Source: JAWKRB01 sp041389885 (GTDB lineage Bacteria; Myxococcota_A; Polyangia; Polyangiales; Ga0077539). From it: DNA of 64,000 nucleotides. The position numbers and the translations under genes were made by a program. This document shows positions 8,601 through 16,581 of the stretch, one piece after another (positions within the stretch are counted from its first letter, which is position 1; each line of letters opens with the position of its first letter). Under the pieces are notes generated by a model. The model was given only the letters and a program-made list of their open reading frames with translations, did not search any database and had not been told where the DNA came from. The stretch spans positions 73,722-137,721 of the forward strand of contig JAWKRB010000024.1 in the NCBI GenBank assembly GCA_041389885.1, given 5' to 3'.

Positions 8601-9992
8601 GTGAAGCTCACGAGGTTCTGGGCGCGCGGATATCGCAGCCTCCGAGATGTCACCCTCGATCCCCTCGGGGATTTCAATGTCTTTTACGGGCCGAACGGGA
8701 GCGGCAAGAGCAACGTGGTGCGCGGCGTCGAGACGCTGGTGCGCGCCGCCGAGGTGTGGACGGAGCACGAGCGCCCCGGGACCTCACGCTTCGCCGCTTC
8801 GCTCGCCAGGCGCGACGTGCTTCACGCAGACGATCGCCACCGCGGCGCGCGCCCTGAGGTCACGAGCACCGTGCTCGGGCTGGAGGCGATCGCGCAGGAC
8901 GACCCCCGAGAGCTCGACCTCGCCCTTGGGCGGATCGTTCACTCCACGCTCCTGCTTGAGCTCACGGTCGATTGGAACGGATCTCGCCCCTTCGGCGCCT
9001 CCCTCCGCGTCGAGTTCGACGGAGAGCCCTGGGAGGACGCGGAGCGCGCGGCGAAGGCGATCGAGCCTGGCGCCTCCGCGCGTCTGACCCTCGCGCGCCT
9101 CGTGCGACGGCTCTTCTGGACCGTCAGCGCAGACCGGGCGCTGCGCGACGAGAGCCTCTCCCTGGAGCCGCCGGTATCCGCCGGCAATCACGGGGAGAGC
9201 GACGACGATCCGTCCGCCTCGGCCCCACCGTCTCCGATCTACGAGGCCCTTCGCGCGGGCCACCTCCAGACGGCGATCTTTCACGCCAAGAACGACTGGG
9301 ACCGAGAGAACCGAGCGCGCTTCGACCACCTCCGCGCGCTCGTCGCGAGGACGCTCGACCTCCCCGAGATCGACGTGGGTCGCGACCCCGTCAGCGGGCT
9401 GATCGAGCTCCGTCAGCCGCTCCGCGCCGACCCCACCCGTGAGGACATCTCGCTCCGCAGCGCGGGCCTCGGCGTCGAGCAGCTCGTGGCGATCGTCGCG
9501 TCGATCATGTTCTCGCGCAGCGCGATCGTCGCCGTCGAGGAGCCCGAGGCGCACCTGCACGCGCCCACGACAGGCCGAAGCCTCCGCGCCTTGCTCAAGG
9601 GGCTCGTGGAGCCCTCCGACGGGGCGCCGAGGCTGCTCCACCAGCTCTTCATCGCGACCCACTCCAACTTGTTCGACCTGGACCCCCACGGATACTGGGA
9701 TGTCTCCCTGAAGGACGGCGCGACGGCCATTCGTCGAGGCGCGCTGCACGAGCTGTACGCGCACCACCTCTACGAGCCAGGACCCGCGAAGCGCCTCCTC
9801 GCCAGCGCGCTTGAGCAGTTCGGGGAGGAGGTCGTCTTTCGCTCGAAGGACGGGCGACGCATCGGCACCGCGGAGATGCTCCGCCGCCTCGACGAGGACG
9901 ACGAGATCGCCATGGAGTTCGTGCGAGACATGCACGCCGCGGCCCTCGCGACCCTTCGCGTTCGGGCGCAACGCGAGGGCGATCCTCGGTGA
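8601..9992 (+). CDS. AAA ATPase of the OLD/RecF-like (SMC-related) type
   Basis: With the GTG start this is 463 residues. Motifs in order: Walker A FYGPNGSGKSN (residues 28-38), ABC-like signature LRSAGLGVEQ (285-294), Walker B AIVAVEEPEAHLH (308-320), and the switch His in FIATHSNLF (350-358). The C-terminal ~100 residues hold no TOPRIM nuclease motif, so this is an ATPase without its own nuclease, like Septu PtuA rather than GajA. A TTG at 8583 could extend it by six residues. The stop overlaps the start of the next gene by four bases (GTGA), a strong sign of translational coupling to the CHAT-like partner. By analogy the ATPase may sense a trigger and gate the partner. Confidence 0.85.
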   Translation: MKLTRFWARGYRSLRDVTLDPLGDFNVFYGPNGSGKSNVVRGVETLVRAAEVWTEHERPGTSRFAASLARRDVLHADDRHRGARPEVTSTVLGLEAIAQDDPRELDLALGRIVHSTLLLELTVDWNGSRPFGASLRVEFDGEPWEDAERAAKAIEPGASARLTLARLVRRLFWTVSADRALRDESLSLEPPVSAGNHGESDDDPSASAPPSPIYEALRAGHLQTAIFHAKNDWDRENRARFDHLRALVARTLDLPEIDVGRDPVSGLIELRQPLRADPTREDISLRSAGLGVEQLVAIVASIMFSRSAIVAVEEPEAHLHAPTTGRSLRALLKGLVEPSDGAPRLLHQLFIATHSNLFDLDPHGYWDVSLKDGATAIRRGALHELYAHHLYEPGPAKRLLASALEQFGEEVVFRSKDGRRIGTAEMLRRLDEDDEIAMEFVRDMHAAALATLRVRAQREGDPR

Positions 9993-10615
9993 GCGTCGTG
10001 ATCCTCGACGCCGACGCGCCCGACGACGAGGCGCTGGAGAACAGCCACTGGGTCGCAGAGCAGACCGCGCGCAGCCTCGAACCGCTGCGGGTCTTGCGCG
10101 GCGAGGCCGTCACCCGAGAGAGCACCGAAGCGACGCTTCAAGACAGCGCGGTGACGGGCGTCGTGTACTGTGGCCACGGTCGTGACGACGCGTTGGTCGC
10201 CCCCGCGGGGCCCGTGCTCGACGCCGCCAACCTTCACCTTGTCGGGCCGCGCTGGATTCATGCCTTCGCGTGCAACAGCGGCAACGTGCTCTCCGTGTCG
10301 GCGAGGCGCGAGGGCGTCGGCGCGTACCTTGGGTACAACCGCCCGGTGAACGTCGAGTGGACGGTCGATGAGCTCCCTCCCGAGGTCGTGGAGATTCTGC
10401 GCGAGATCGTCACCGCAGCGTCGATCGCGCTGCATCGCGGCGAGAGGAGCCGACGGGCGATTCGCCGCATGATCCGTGAGCGGTATGACGCCTGGGTGCG
10501 CTGGCGCGACGGTGACGAGGCGGGCGCCGTTTCGATGAGGGACCACATGGGCCTGAGCGCCCTCGCGCGCCTGTACGACAGCCTCGAATTCGACGGCACG
10601 CTCGTGGAGGACTGA
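9989..10615 (+). CDS. Putative CHAT/caspase-like cysteine protease partner of the ATPase
   Basis: The 208-residue protein contains VVYCGHGR (His63) and, 32 residues on, HAFACNSGNV (Cys95). This matches the His-Gly and Ala-Cys-x-(S/T)-Gly pattern of CHAT and other caspase-fold (clan CD) proteases, each following a hydrophobic strand. Residues 1-58 could supply the first strands of the fold. The last ~85 residues are helical and charged. It starts on the GTGA overlap of the ATPase gene, so the two are made together. A protease effector kept in check by an ATPase would fit an abortive-infection system; that role is inference. Alternatives are a dead protease or a different alpha/beta domain with a chance dyad. 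Confidence 0.6.
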   Translation: MSVVILDADAPDDEALENSHWVAEQTARSLEPLRVLRGEAVTRESTEATLQDSAVTGVVYCGHGRDDALVAPAGPVLDAANLHLVGPRWIHAFACNSGNVLSVSARREGVGAYLGYNRPVNVEWTVDELPPEVVEILREIVTAASIALHRGERSRRAIRRMIRERYDAWVRWRDGDEAGAVSMRDHMGLSALARLYDSLEFDGTLVED

Positions 10616-10652
10616 GCGTGGGCGCGCCACGAAGCGCGCGGCAATGCTGAGC

Positions 10653-11345
10653 TCACCCGCTGGGCGGCGACGGATTCCCCAGCGCGTCGACCAGGGTGAG
10701 GCCCGCGCGCACGGCGTCGAGCCAGGGGAGCGCGGCGAGGTCATCGGGGGTGAGCGCGTAGAGCCGGTGCGGCCCGTCTCCCACGTAGCCCCCCGCGCGG
10801 AGCGCGTCGCTCGCGGCGCCCGCGAGGCCCCGCAGCGTCGCCTCGTAGCGAAAGCCGCAGCGCTCCACCACGCCCTGGCTGCGCGTGTTGACCTCGGCGT
10901 GCATCACCTGAAAGCGGTCGCAGCCGAAGCGGTCGAAGGCGAGGACCGCGAGGGCGCGCACCGCGAGGGTCGTCCAGCCGCGTCCGGTGTGGGCGGGGTG
11001 GCACCAGTAGCCGACCTCGAGGCCGCGCGGGTTGAGCGGAACGCGCGGGTGCAGCCCGACGCCGCCGAGGACCTCGCCCTCTTCGGAGAACATCCCGAGC
11101 ACGTACTCACGGCCGCACCAGTAGCTGTCGAGAAAGCGGGTCACGAGCGCGTACTGCCCCTCGCGGGTGGGCGCCTCGTGGGCCCAGGGCATGAACGGAC
11201 GCAGCGACGCCGCGCTCTCGGTCACCGCGCGGATCATCGCGTCGATGTCGCGGTGCACCCAGGGGCGCAGCACCACCGCGCGCCCCTCGACGCGGAGCTC
11301 GATGCGAGACGGCGGGTGCGCGCGGTCGATGACGAAGGGCTCCAT
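10653..11345 (-). CDS. GNAT N-acetyltransferase (RimJ/RimL type)
   Basis: The 230-residue protein shows the GNAT core: RIELRVEGRAVVLRPWVHRD at the N-terminal strand region, LEVGYWCHPAHTGRGWTTLA (motif A, with the acetyl-CoA-binding R/GxGxA-like loop TGRGWT), and VNTRSQGVVERCGFRYEATL (motif B, the N-x-x-S-x-x-v-x-e-k-x-G-F pattern). This is typical of RimJ/RimL-like acetyltransferases acting on protein N-termini or small molecules. It is convergent with the preceding CHAT-like gene and probably unrelated to it. Substrate unknown. Confidence 0.85.
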   Translation of the reverse strand: MEPFVIDRAHPPSRIELRVEGRAVVLRPWVHRDIDAMIRAVTESAASLRPFMPWAHEAPTREGQYALVTRFLDSYWCGREYVLGMFSEEGEVLGGVGLHPRVPLNPRGLEVGYWCHPAHTGRGWTTLAVRALAVLAFDRFGCDRFQVMHAEVNTRSQGVVERCGFRYEATLRGLAGAASDALRAGGYVGDGPHRLYALTPDDLAALPWLDAVRAGLTLVDALGNPSPPSG

Positions 11346-11486
11346 CGCCGAGGAGCGTACCGCGAGCGCCGCGGCGCTTGAACGCCCCGCCCAGGCGGCC
11401 GCAGACGGACCACGGCCGAAGGGACAGGCGCTCCAGACGCGCCCGGGGGTCGTCGCCGGCGCTCGCCTGCCCTGAACGAGCGACGG

Positions 11487-13868
11487 CTACCCCGCCGACA
11501 TCACCCTCACCGTGCCCGCGACGGGGTCGACGCGCAGGCGGTCGCCGGTCTGGATGCGGCGGGTCGCGCCCGTCGCGCCGATCACCGCGGGCACGCCGTA
11601 CTCCCTCGCGATGATCGCGGGGTGCGAGAGCGTGCCGCCCTCGTCGGTCACGATCGCCGCCACGCGGCCGTGGGCGATGGACCACTCGGGCGAGGTGATC
11701 CTGCACACCAGCACCTCGCCGGGACGCAGCGAGGCGAGCCCCTCGGGTCGGTCGATCACCCGCGCGCGACCCGTGACCACCCGCGCGCCGATCCCGCTGC
11801 CCGCCAGCGGCGCGTCGGACACGGGCTCCTCGCGCACGGCCTCCGCGCGCTCCATCCACGTCAACACCCGAAAGACCCGAGAGAGCGGCCCGGGGAACGC
11901 GCTCAGGTCCATCTCCGGGGGGGCGGCGCCGTAGCTCGCCGGGCCGCGGTTGCGCATCGCCCAGCTCTCCTCGCCGCGGCGCCGCTCGACGCGCTCCGCG
12001 AGGTCGGGGATCTCGCCGCGCAGGGCGGGCCCGTGCTCGTCGGGGTCGAGGTAGACCGCGTGCTCAGGGCTCCCGACCGCGCTCCCGAGGCGGCGCCCGA
12101 GCTCCAGCACGAACCACCGCAGCAGCCCCGAGGGCCTCGACACCGTCTCGACCCCGTTCTCGTCCCGCAGCGCGTACGCGCGGCGCGCGAGGCCGAGGAG
12201 GCGCTTCAGCTCCTCAAAGCGCTCGGGCGGGAGCGCGGCGCGGGCCTCTTCGAGCGCGGCGCCCGAGGGGTCGGCCTCGGCGCGGTCGGGCGCGCCCTGC
12301 CTCCGCGCCCAGAGCACCGACGAGAGCACCGTGAGGGCGAGGTCGGGGCGCTCGCCCACCGTCGCGTGCTTCGGGTCGTAGTGCAGCACCCGGAGCCGGC
12401 TCTCGCGCTGCCAGGCCGCGAGGGCCGCGCCCAGCGTCGGCGCCCGCTCGAGGAGCTCGGCCCACGTCGCGGGGGCCGCGCCGTCGCCCAGCTCGTCGCC
12501 GTGCTCGCGCACCATCGCCTCGACCGCGCGGTGCTGCGCCGAGGTGCTCTCGGAGCACGGGCCCAGGAGCTCGAAGGCGCGGTCCATCGGCCAGCGGAGC
12601 TCGTCTTCGACGAAGAGCGCGAGCTTGCCGACGGCGAAGAGGGGAGGGCCTCCCAGCGCCGCGTGGTGCGCGAGGCCCCGCGCCGTGAGCGCGAGGGCGT
12701 CGCGGATGCGCGCGAGGAGCGCGTCGTCGTCGAGGGTCGAGGGGTCTTCGACGAAGAGCGCGTCGATGGCCGCGCGCATCTCGGGGCGAACCTCTCGCTC
12801 CCAGAGCGAGAACGACGCTTGAAAGCCCTCGCGGTCGAGGAGCGCCTCGGCGGTGCGGTTGGCCTTGCGCAGCGACGGGACGAGGCGCGACGCGAGCCAG
12901 AGCACCCAGCGCGGCGGGGGAGCTCCCCCCGGCATCACCATCTGGAGGTACAGGTGGCCGCCGATGCGCTCGGTGCGGATCTCCTTCAAGGGCATTCCGA
13001 GCAGGCGAAAGCTGTCGGCCATCGCAGCGGCGTAGGGCTGAAACCACCTCCACCCGAGGGGCGAGAGCACCCCGTGGTGGTCGTCGCGGCGCCAGTCGCC
13101 CGGCGGGACCACCACCGGGATCGCCACGGGCGCGGCCGGGAGCGCGGTGATGGGGCGCGACTGGAGCAGGTGCAGCGCGCCGTCGGCGAAGGCCCACTCG
13201 ATGTCCTGCGGGCACCCGAAGAGCGCCTCCATCGCGCGGGCGAGGCGCGAGACCTCCATCGCCTGCGCGTCGTCGAGGACCCGCTCGCCGAGGGTCCGCA
13301 CCCGGCGCGGAGGCCCGTCGCCCGAGACGCGCCACGACTCGGGATCGGCCTCGCCCGACACCAGCCGGTCGCCGAGGCCCCGCACCGCCTCGATGAGCGT
13401 CACCCCCCGGGCGCCGCTGGCGGGGTCGGCCGAGAACGCCACCCCCGCGCACTCCGCGGGGACCATGCGCTGCACGAGCACCGCGACCTCCCCCGCGCGC
13501 CCTCCGTAGCACAGCGCCCGCAGGGCGTTCGCCGAGGACCTGCACCGCGCGACGGCGTCGACGACCTCGCCGCGCGGCACGCGCAGCAGCGTCTCGAGCT
13601 GCCCCGCGAAGGAGCGCGACGACGAGTCCTCCGACACCGCGCTGGAGCGCACGGCGTAGGGCCCCTCGCCCAGCGCCTCGACGGCCGCGTCGAGCTCCTC
13701 GGCGGTGAGGGACGTCGCCGCGGTGGTGACCACCACGCCGGGCGGCACCCGGTGCCCCGCAGCGAAGGCCCGCGCGAGCGCCGCGGCCTTGCCGCCCAGG
13801 AGCTCGGCCCGCGGCGCGGGGTGCGCGAGGTCTACGATTCTCGGAGTCGTCGCGGGGATCATGCTCAT
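11487..13868 (-). CDS. PEP synthase/rifampicin phosphotransferase-like dikinase
   Basis: This is 793 residues with the two-domain plan of PEP-utilising dikinases. The N-terminal ATP-grasp part has GGKAAALARAF, YAVRSSAVSEDSSSRSFAGQ and IEWAFADGALHLLQSRPIT. The C-terminal swivelling His domain has VTDEGGTLSHPAIIAREYGV, with the phosphorylated His in the GGxxSHxA-type motif (here SHP). The central ~300 residues replace the PEP-binding barrel of true PEP synthase, an arrangement seen in rifampicin phosphotransferases and related proteins. It would transfer a phosphate from ATP via His to an unknown acceptor. It is co-transcribed with, and overlaps by four bases, the TetR regulator upstream, which suggests induction by a small molecule. 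Confidence 0.75.
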   Translation of the reverse strand: MSMIPATTPRIVDLAHPAPRAELLGGKAAALARAFAAGHRVPPGVVVTTAATSLTAEELDAAVEALGEGPYAVRSSAVSEDSSSRSFAGQLETLLRVPRGEVVDAVARCRSSANALRALCYGGRAGEVAVLVQRMVPAECAGVAFSADPASGARGVTLIEAVRGLGDRLVSGEADPESWRVSGDGPPRRVRTLGERVLDDAQAMEVSRLARAMEALFGCPQDIEWAFADGALHLLQSRPITALPAAPVAIPVVVPPGDWRRDDHHGVLSPLGWRWFQPYAAAMADSFRLLGMPLKEIRTERIGGHLYLQMVMPGGAPPPRWVLWLASRLVPSLRKANRTAEALLDREGFQASFSLWEREVRPEMRAAIDALFVEDPSTLDDDALLARIRDALALTARGLAHHAALGGPPLFAVGKLALFVEDELRWPMDRAFELLGPCSESTSAQHRAVEAMVREHGDELGDGAAPATWAELLERAPTLGAALAAWQRESRLRVLHYDPKHATVGERPDLALTVLSSVLWARRQGAPDRAEADPSGAALEEARAALPPERFEELKRLLGLARRAYALRDENGVETVSRPSGLLRWFVLELGRRLGSAVGSPEHAVYLDPDEHGPALRGEIPDLAERVERRRGEESWAMRNRGPASYGAAPPEMDLSAFPGPLSRVFRVLTWMERAEAVREEPVSDAPLAGSGIGARVVTGRARVIDRPEGLASLRPGEVLVCRITSPEWSIAHGRVAAIVTDEGGTLSHPAIIAREYGVPAVIGATGATRRIQTGDRLRVDPVAGTVRVMSAG

Positions 13869-14560
13869 CGGCCTCTCCCGTTCTTCGCGCGCCGCTGCGG
13901 GGGCGCGTCCGTGCTCGGCCCGAGGGCGCGGGCCAGGTGGTGGCGATAGAGCGCGAGCCAGTTCTGCTTCGGCGCGGAGTGGCCGACGAGCGCGGCCCCC
14001 ATGAACAGCGCGCCGAGCATGTGCCCGAGCTCATAGTCGGTGCTCTCGACCGCGATCTCTCCCGCGGCGCGGGCCTCGGCGACGAGGCGCATCAGCAGCG
14101 CGCCCAGGGACGGGCTCCCAGGCACATCGAGCCCCGGCGCCAGGAGCGCGCGCTCGGCCGGCGTGAGCTGCGCGACCTCGCGGTCGAGCGGGCGGGTCGA
14201 GAAGTGCGCCAGCGTGCGGCGCGCCCGCGCGGGGCTCTCTTGCACCCTGCGCCCCATCGCGTCGAAGAGGCTCTCGATCGCGGCCCGCCCCCGCATCCCC
14301 CGCCGCGCCGCGAGCGCCTCGTGCTCGAAGAGCATCCGCACGAACACGTGCTCGAGCGCCTGCTCCTTGGTGGCGAAATGGTTGAAGAACGTCATGCGAG
14401 AGACCCCCGCGGCCGCGGCGAGGTCGTCGACCTTGATGTCGCCGAGGTCCTCCTCCGCCAGCCGCGCGTCGAGGGCGCGGGCGAGCGCCCCGCGGGTCGC
14501 CGCGGCCTTGCGCGCGCGCAGACCCAGCTCCGCCCCGCGCCTCTCTCCGTCCTCGCTCAT
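13865..14560 (-). CDS. TetR/AcrR family transcriptional regulator
   Basis: The 231-residue protein has a TetR N-terminal helix-turn-helix: IKVDDLAAAAGVSRMTFFNH, then FATKEQALEHVF. The ligand-binding C-terminal half is Ala-rich and helical. The ATGA overlap with the downstream dikinase gene shows a two-gene operon. A perfect 6-bp inverted repeat 12 bases upstream of the ATG lies in an otherwise unusually AT-rich stretch and is the likely operator, giving autoregulation and control of the dikinase. The ligand is unknown. Confidence 0.88.
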   Translation of the reverse strand: MSEDGERRGAELGLRARKAAATRGALARALDARLAEEDLGDIKVDDLAAAAGVSRMTFFNHFATKEQALEHVFVRMLFEHEALAARRGMRGRAAIESLFDAMGRRVQESPARARRTLAHFSTRPLDREVAQLTPAERALLAPGLDVPGSPSLGALLMRLVAEARAAGEIAVESTDYELGHMLGALFMGAALVGHSAPKQNWLALYRHHLARALGPSTDAPPQRRAKNGRGR

Positions 14561-14572
14561 GGGTGTACTAGA

Positions 14573-14586
14573 GTATAATTTTATAC
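14573..14586. promoter_or_regulatory. Candidate TetR operator, GTATAA-TT-TTATAC
   Basis: A perfect inverted repeat with 6-bp arms and a 2-bp spacer sits just upstream of the TetR gene. The surrounding dozen bases are AT-rich in a very GC-rich region and contain TATAAT-like hexamers, so promoter and operator probably overlap. No direct proof of binding. Confidence 0.55.
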
Positions 14587-14670
14587 CCTCGTCAACCCAA
14601 ACTCACGGCGGCCGACGCCGAGGACCAGGGCGCGCGCGGGCGGCGCCTCCCCGCGCTACGGCGGCCGACC

Positions 14671-15110
14671 AGGGCGAGCGCATCAATTCCTCATTGGTTT
14701 CAAAGGAAACGGTGCTCACCGCTTTCAGCTGCCCCCTTCGCTCGCCGGGCGCTCCCTGCGGTCGCTGGCTCGCTGAAGTGGGAGCCTGAACCTGGGCGCC
14801 CCCGCCGGGGCGGGGGCTGACCGGGCGCACGCCGGGTGTGTTCCACACCCGACGGTGTGTGAAGGGTTCGCGGGATGTTCCGCCGTGAGCTGCCGACGCA
14901 GTTCCATCGCGAAGATCGATCACCCCACCGTCGTGCGCGGCACGCGCGCGACGATCGCCCGGTCAGCCCCCGCCCCGGCGGGGGCGCCCAGGTTCAGGCT
15001 CCCACTTCAGCGAGCCAGCGACCGCAGGGAGCGCCCGGCGAGCGAAGGGGGCAGCCTCTCCGCCTGCGACAAATCCATTGAATCCAATGAGGAATTGATG
15101 CGCTCGCCCT
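14671..15110. mobile_element. 440-bp MITE-like element with nested inverted repeats, no ORF
   Basis: The ends are perfect inverted repeats of 27 bp (AGGGCGAGCGCATCAATTCC at the left end, its complement at the right). Inside lies a second, perfect 100-bp inverted repeat, 14728-14827 versus 14956-15055, separated by 128 bp. Flanking 8-mers GGCCGACC (14663-14670) and GGGCGACC (15111-15118) agree at 7 of 8 bases, a possible eroded target duplication. No transposase frame is present, so it would be non-autonomous. A degenerate relative lies at 41.24-41.80 kb. This explains most of the 14561-15346 gap; 15113-15346 presumably holds the promoter of the next gene. Confidence 0.7.
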
Positions 15111-15346
15111 GGGCGACCGACGCCGCGGCCAGTCGCGAGAGCCCGCCAACCGATATGCGACGATCCTTTTTTACGACAACCCCGCGGAGCATTTAGACAC
15201 GAAGGATCTATTGCCGTGTCTCATCGGACTCAGATAGCTTCCGACATGGCCACGGCGCGTGGGACGGCGACCAGGACAGAACTCCTAATAGACCCATGGC
15301 TTGAAGGGATAAGATAACGCGGTTCCAGCTCAAGATCGCCGGCGCG

Positions 15347-15652
15347 ATGACCATGCTCTCGGCGCTCGCCTTCGGCGCCGTGGCGATGGCGAACCATCCC
15401 CTCCACATCACGAACCACACAGGCCACGCCGTGGACGTGTATGTGTTCCAGGACGACCAATCCCCATCTCAGCCCCGAGGGAGGCATTCAGGTCGGTCAC
15501 ATCGCGAACAACGGCGTCGCGACGGCGAGCGTTCCGAACGGCCACCTCGCCGTCCTGCTGTGGATCACGAGGACGCCTGGCACGCCGAGTTTCACGACTG
15601 CCACTCCACCGACCTGGTGATCTCGGCCGACACGGGCCACATCCACCACTGA
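15347..15652 (+). CDS. Small exported protein, reading frame broken by two compensating indels
   Basis: The start MTMLSALAFGAVAMA looks like a signal peptide, followed by NHPLHITNHTGHAVDVYVFQ. The middle then reads sensibly only in another frame (NPHLSPEGGIQVGHIANNG, then SVPNGHLAVLLWI), and the end returns to the first frame (DAWHAEFHDCHSTDLVISAD). Two compensating single-base indels, near 15460 at a CCCC run and near 15555, explain this. They may be sequencing errors, since both flanks look conserved and protein-like. The end is rich in His, Asp and Cys. Function unknown. Confidence 0.5.
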   Translation: MTMLSALAFGAVAMANHPLHITNHTGHAVDVYVFQDDQSPSQPRGRHSGRSHREQRRRDGERSERPPRRPAVDHEDAWHAEFHDCHSTDLVISADTGHIHH

Positions 15653-15693
15653 GCTCCGCGCCTCGCCTGGGAGCGCGTGACGCCTCGTCCGGC

Positions 15694-16344
15694 TCAGAAT
15701 CGCCAGTAGACCCGGAACAGCAGCCCGAAGTGCGTCTCGCCGAAGGCGACCGTCCGGGTCACGGTGTCGGTTGGCGGGACCGTCGGGCAGTTCCGGTCGC
15801 AGGTCACATGCGTGAAGGTGTACGTCGACTCGAAGCGGTCGAGGTCGACCTCCATCAGGAACAGCGCCCCGAGACCGAAGGGTCTCCTGGCCCGCGACTC
15901 CCACGAGAGACCGATCCGAGTGCCGACGAAGGGGATGGAGGCGCTGATCCCAGGCTCACTGCCTCTCCCAAGGACAATCTTGCCGCCGGCGCCGTTGTAC
16001 CAATGCATCCCCACCACCCCGAGCAGGTCGATCCGCAGCTCGCCGGGCGCGAACTGCACGCCGAGCATCCCGCCCACGCTGTTGACGTTGCCCCAGTCGA
16101 TCGGCAGGGTCGCCTCCACGAGGACCCCCGCCTGCGCCATGCCGTAGAGCACGCGAAAATCCACGCCCAGCTTCAGCGTGTCGTGGTCGCTCGGCGTGAT
16201 GACGCGATGCAGGGGCCCGATGGAGAGGCCGATCGCGGTGTCGACCGTCGGCGCTCTCGGCGTCGACTCACCCGACTGCGCCCAGGCGGGCGCGCCGATC
16301 GCCACAGCGAGTGAGAATCCCACGATGCGCGCGAGGTTCTTCAT
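15694..16344 (-). CDS. Outer-membrane beta-barrel-like protein
   Basis: Starting at MKNLARIVGFSLAVAIGAPAWAQ, a clear signal peptide, the 216-residue protein is rich in alternating hydrophobic strands (VLVEATLPIDW, GTRIGLSWESR, HFGLLFRVYWRF). It ends in Phe after an aromatic strand, the typical C-terminal signature for BAM-dependent outer membrane proteins. A CDRNC pair in a late loop could form a disulfide. An upstream in-frame start exists but adds residues before the signal peptide. Divergent from the lipoprotein gene, with a 237-bp promoter region between them. Confidence 0.65.
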   Translation of the reverse strand: MKNLARIVGFSLAVAIGAPAWAQSGESTPRAPTVDTAIGLSIGPLHRVITPSDHDTLKLGVDFRVLYGMAQAGVLVEATLPIDWGNVNSVGGMLGVQFAPGELRIDLLGVVGMHWYNGAGGKIVLGRGSEPGISASIPFVGTRIGLSWESRARRPFGLGALFLMEVDLDRFESTYTFTHVTCDRNCPTVPPTDTVTRTVAFGETHFGLLFRVYWRF

Positions 16345-16581
16345 GGCACCTCTCACCCCGTGCATCTCTGACGCCAGCTGGGAGTTCGCGGCGTCGCGCG
16401 CCCCGAGACCGCACACGCTGCGCCGACGCGCACGGGGTTCTGTCCGCGCCCTCCCAGGTGTGCGCCGCCGAGGGGCGCGTCCGTCGCCGCCCGCGACCGC
16501 CAGACGCGCCGACGCGCGCCCCGCGAGACGCGCGCGCCGTGAGGTCGAGGCGGGGAACGACAGTTGCTCCCCAGCGGAGGC

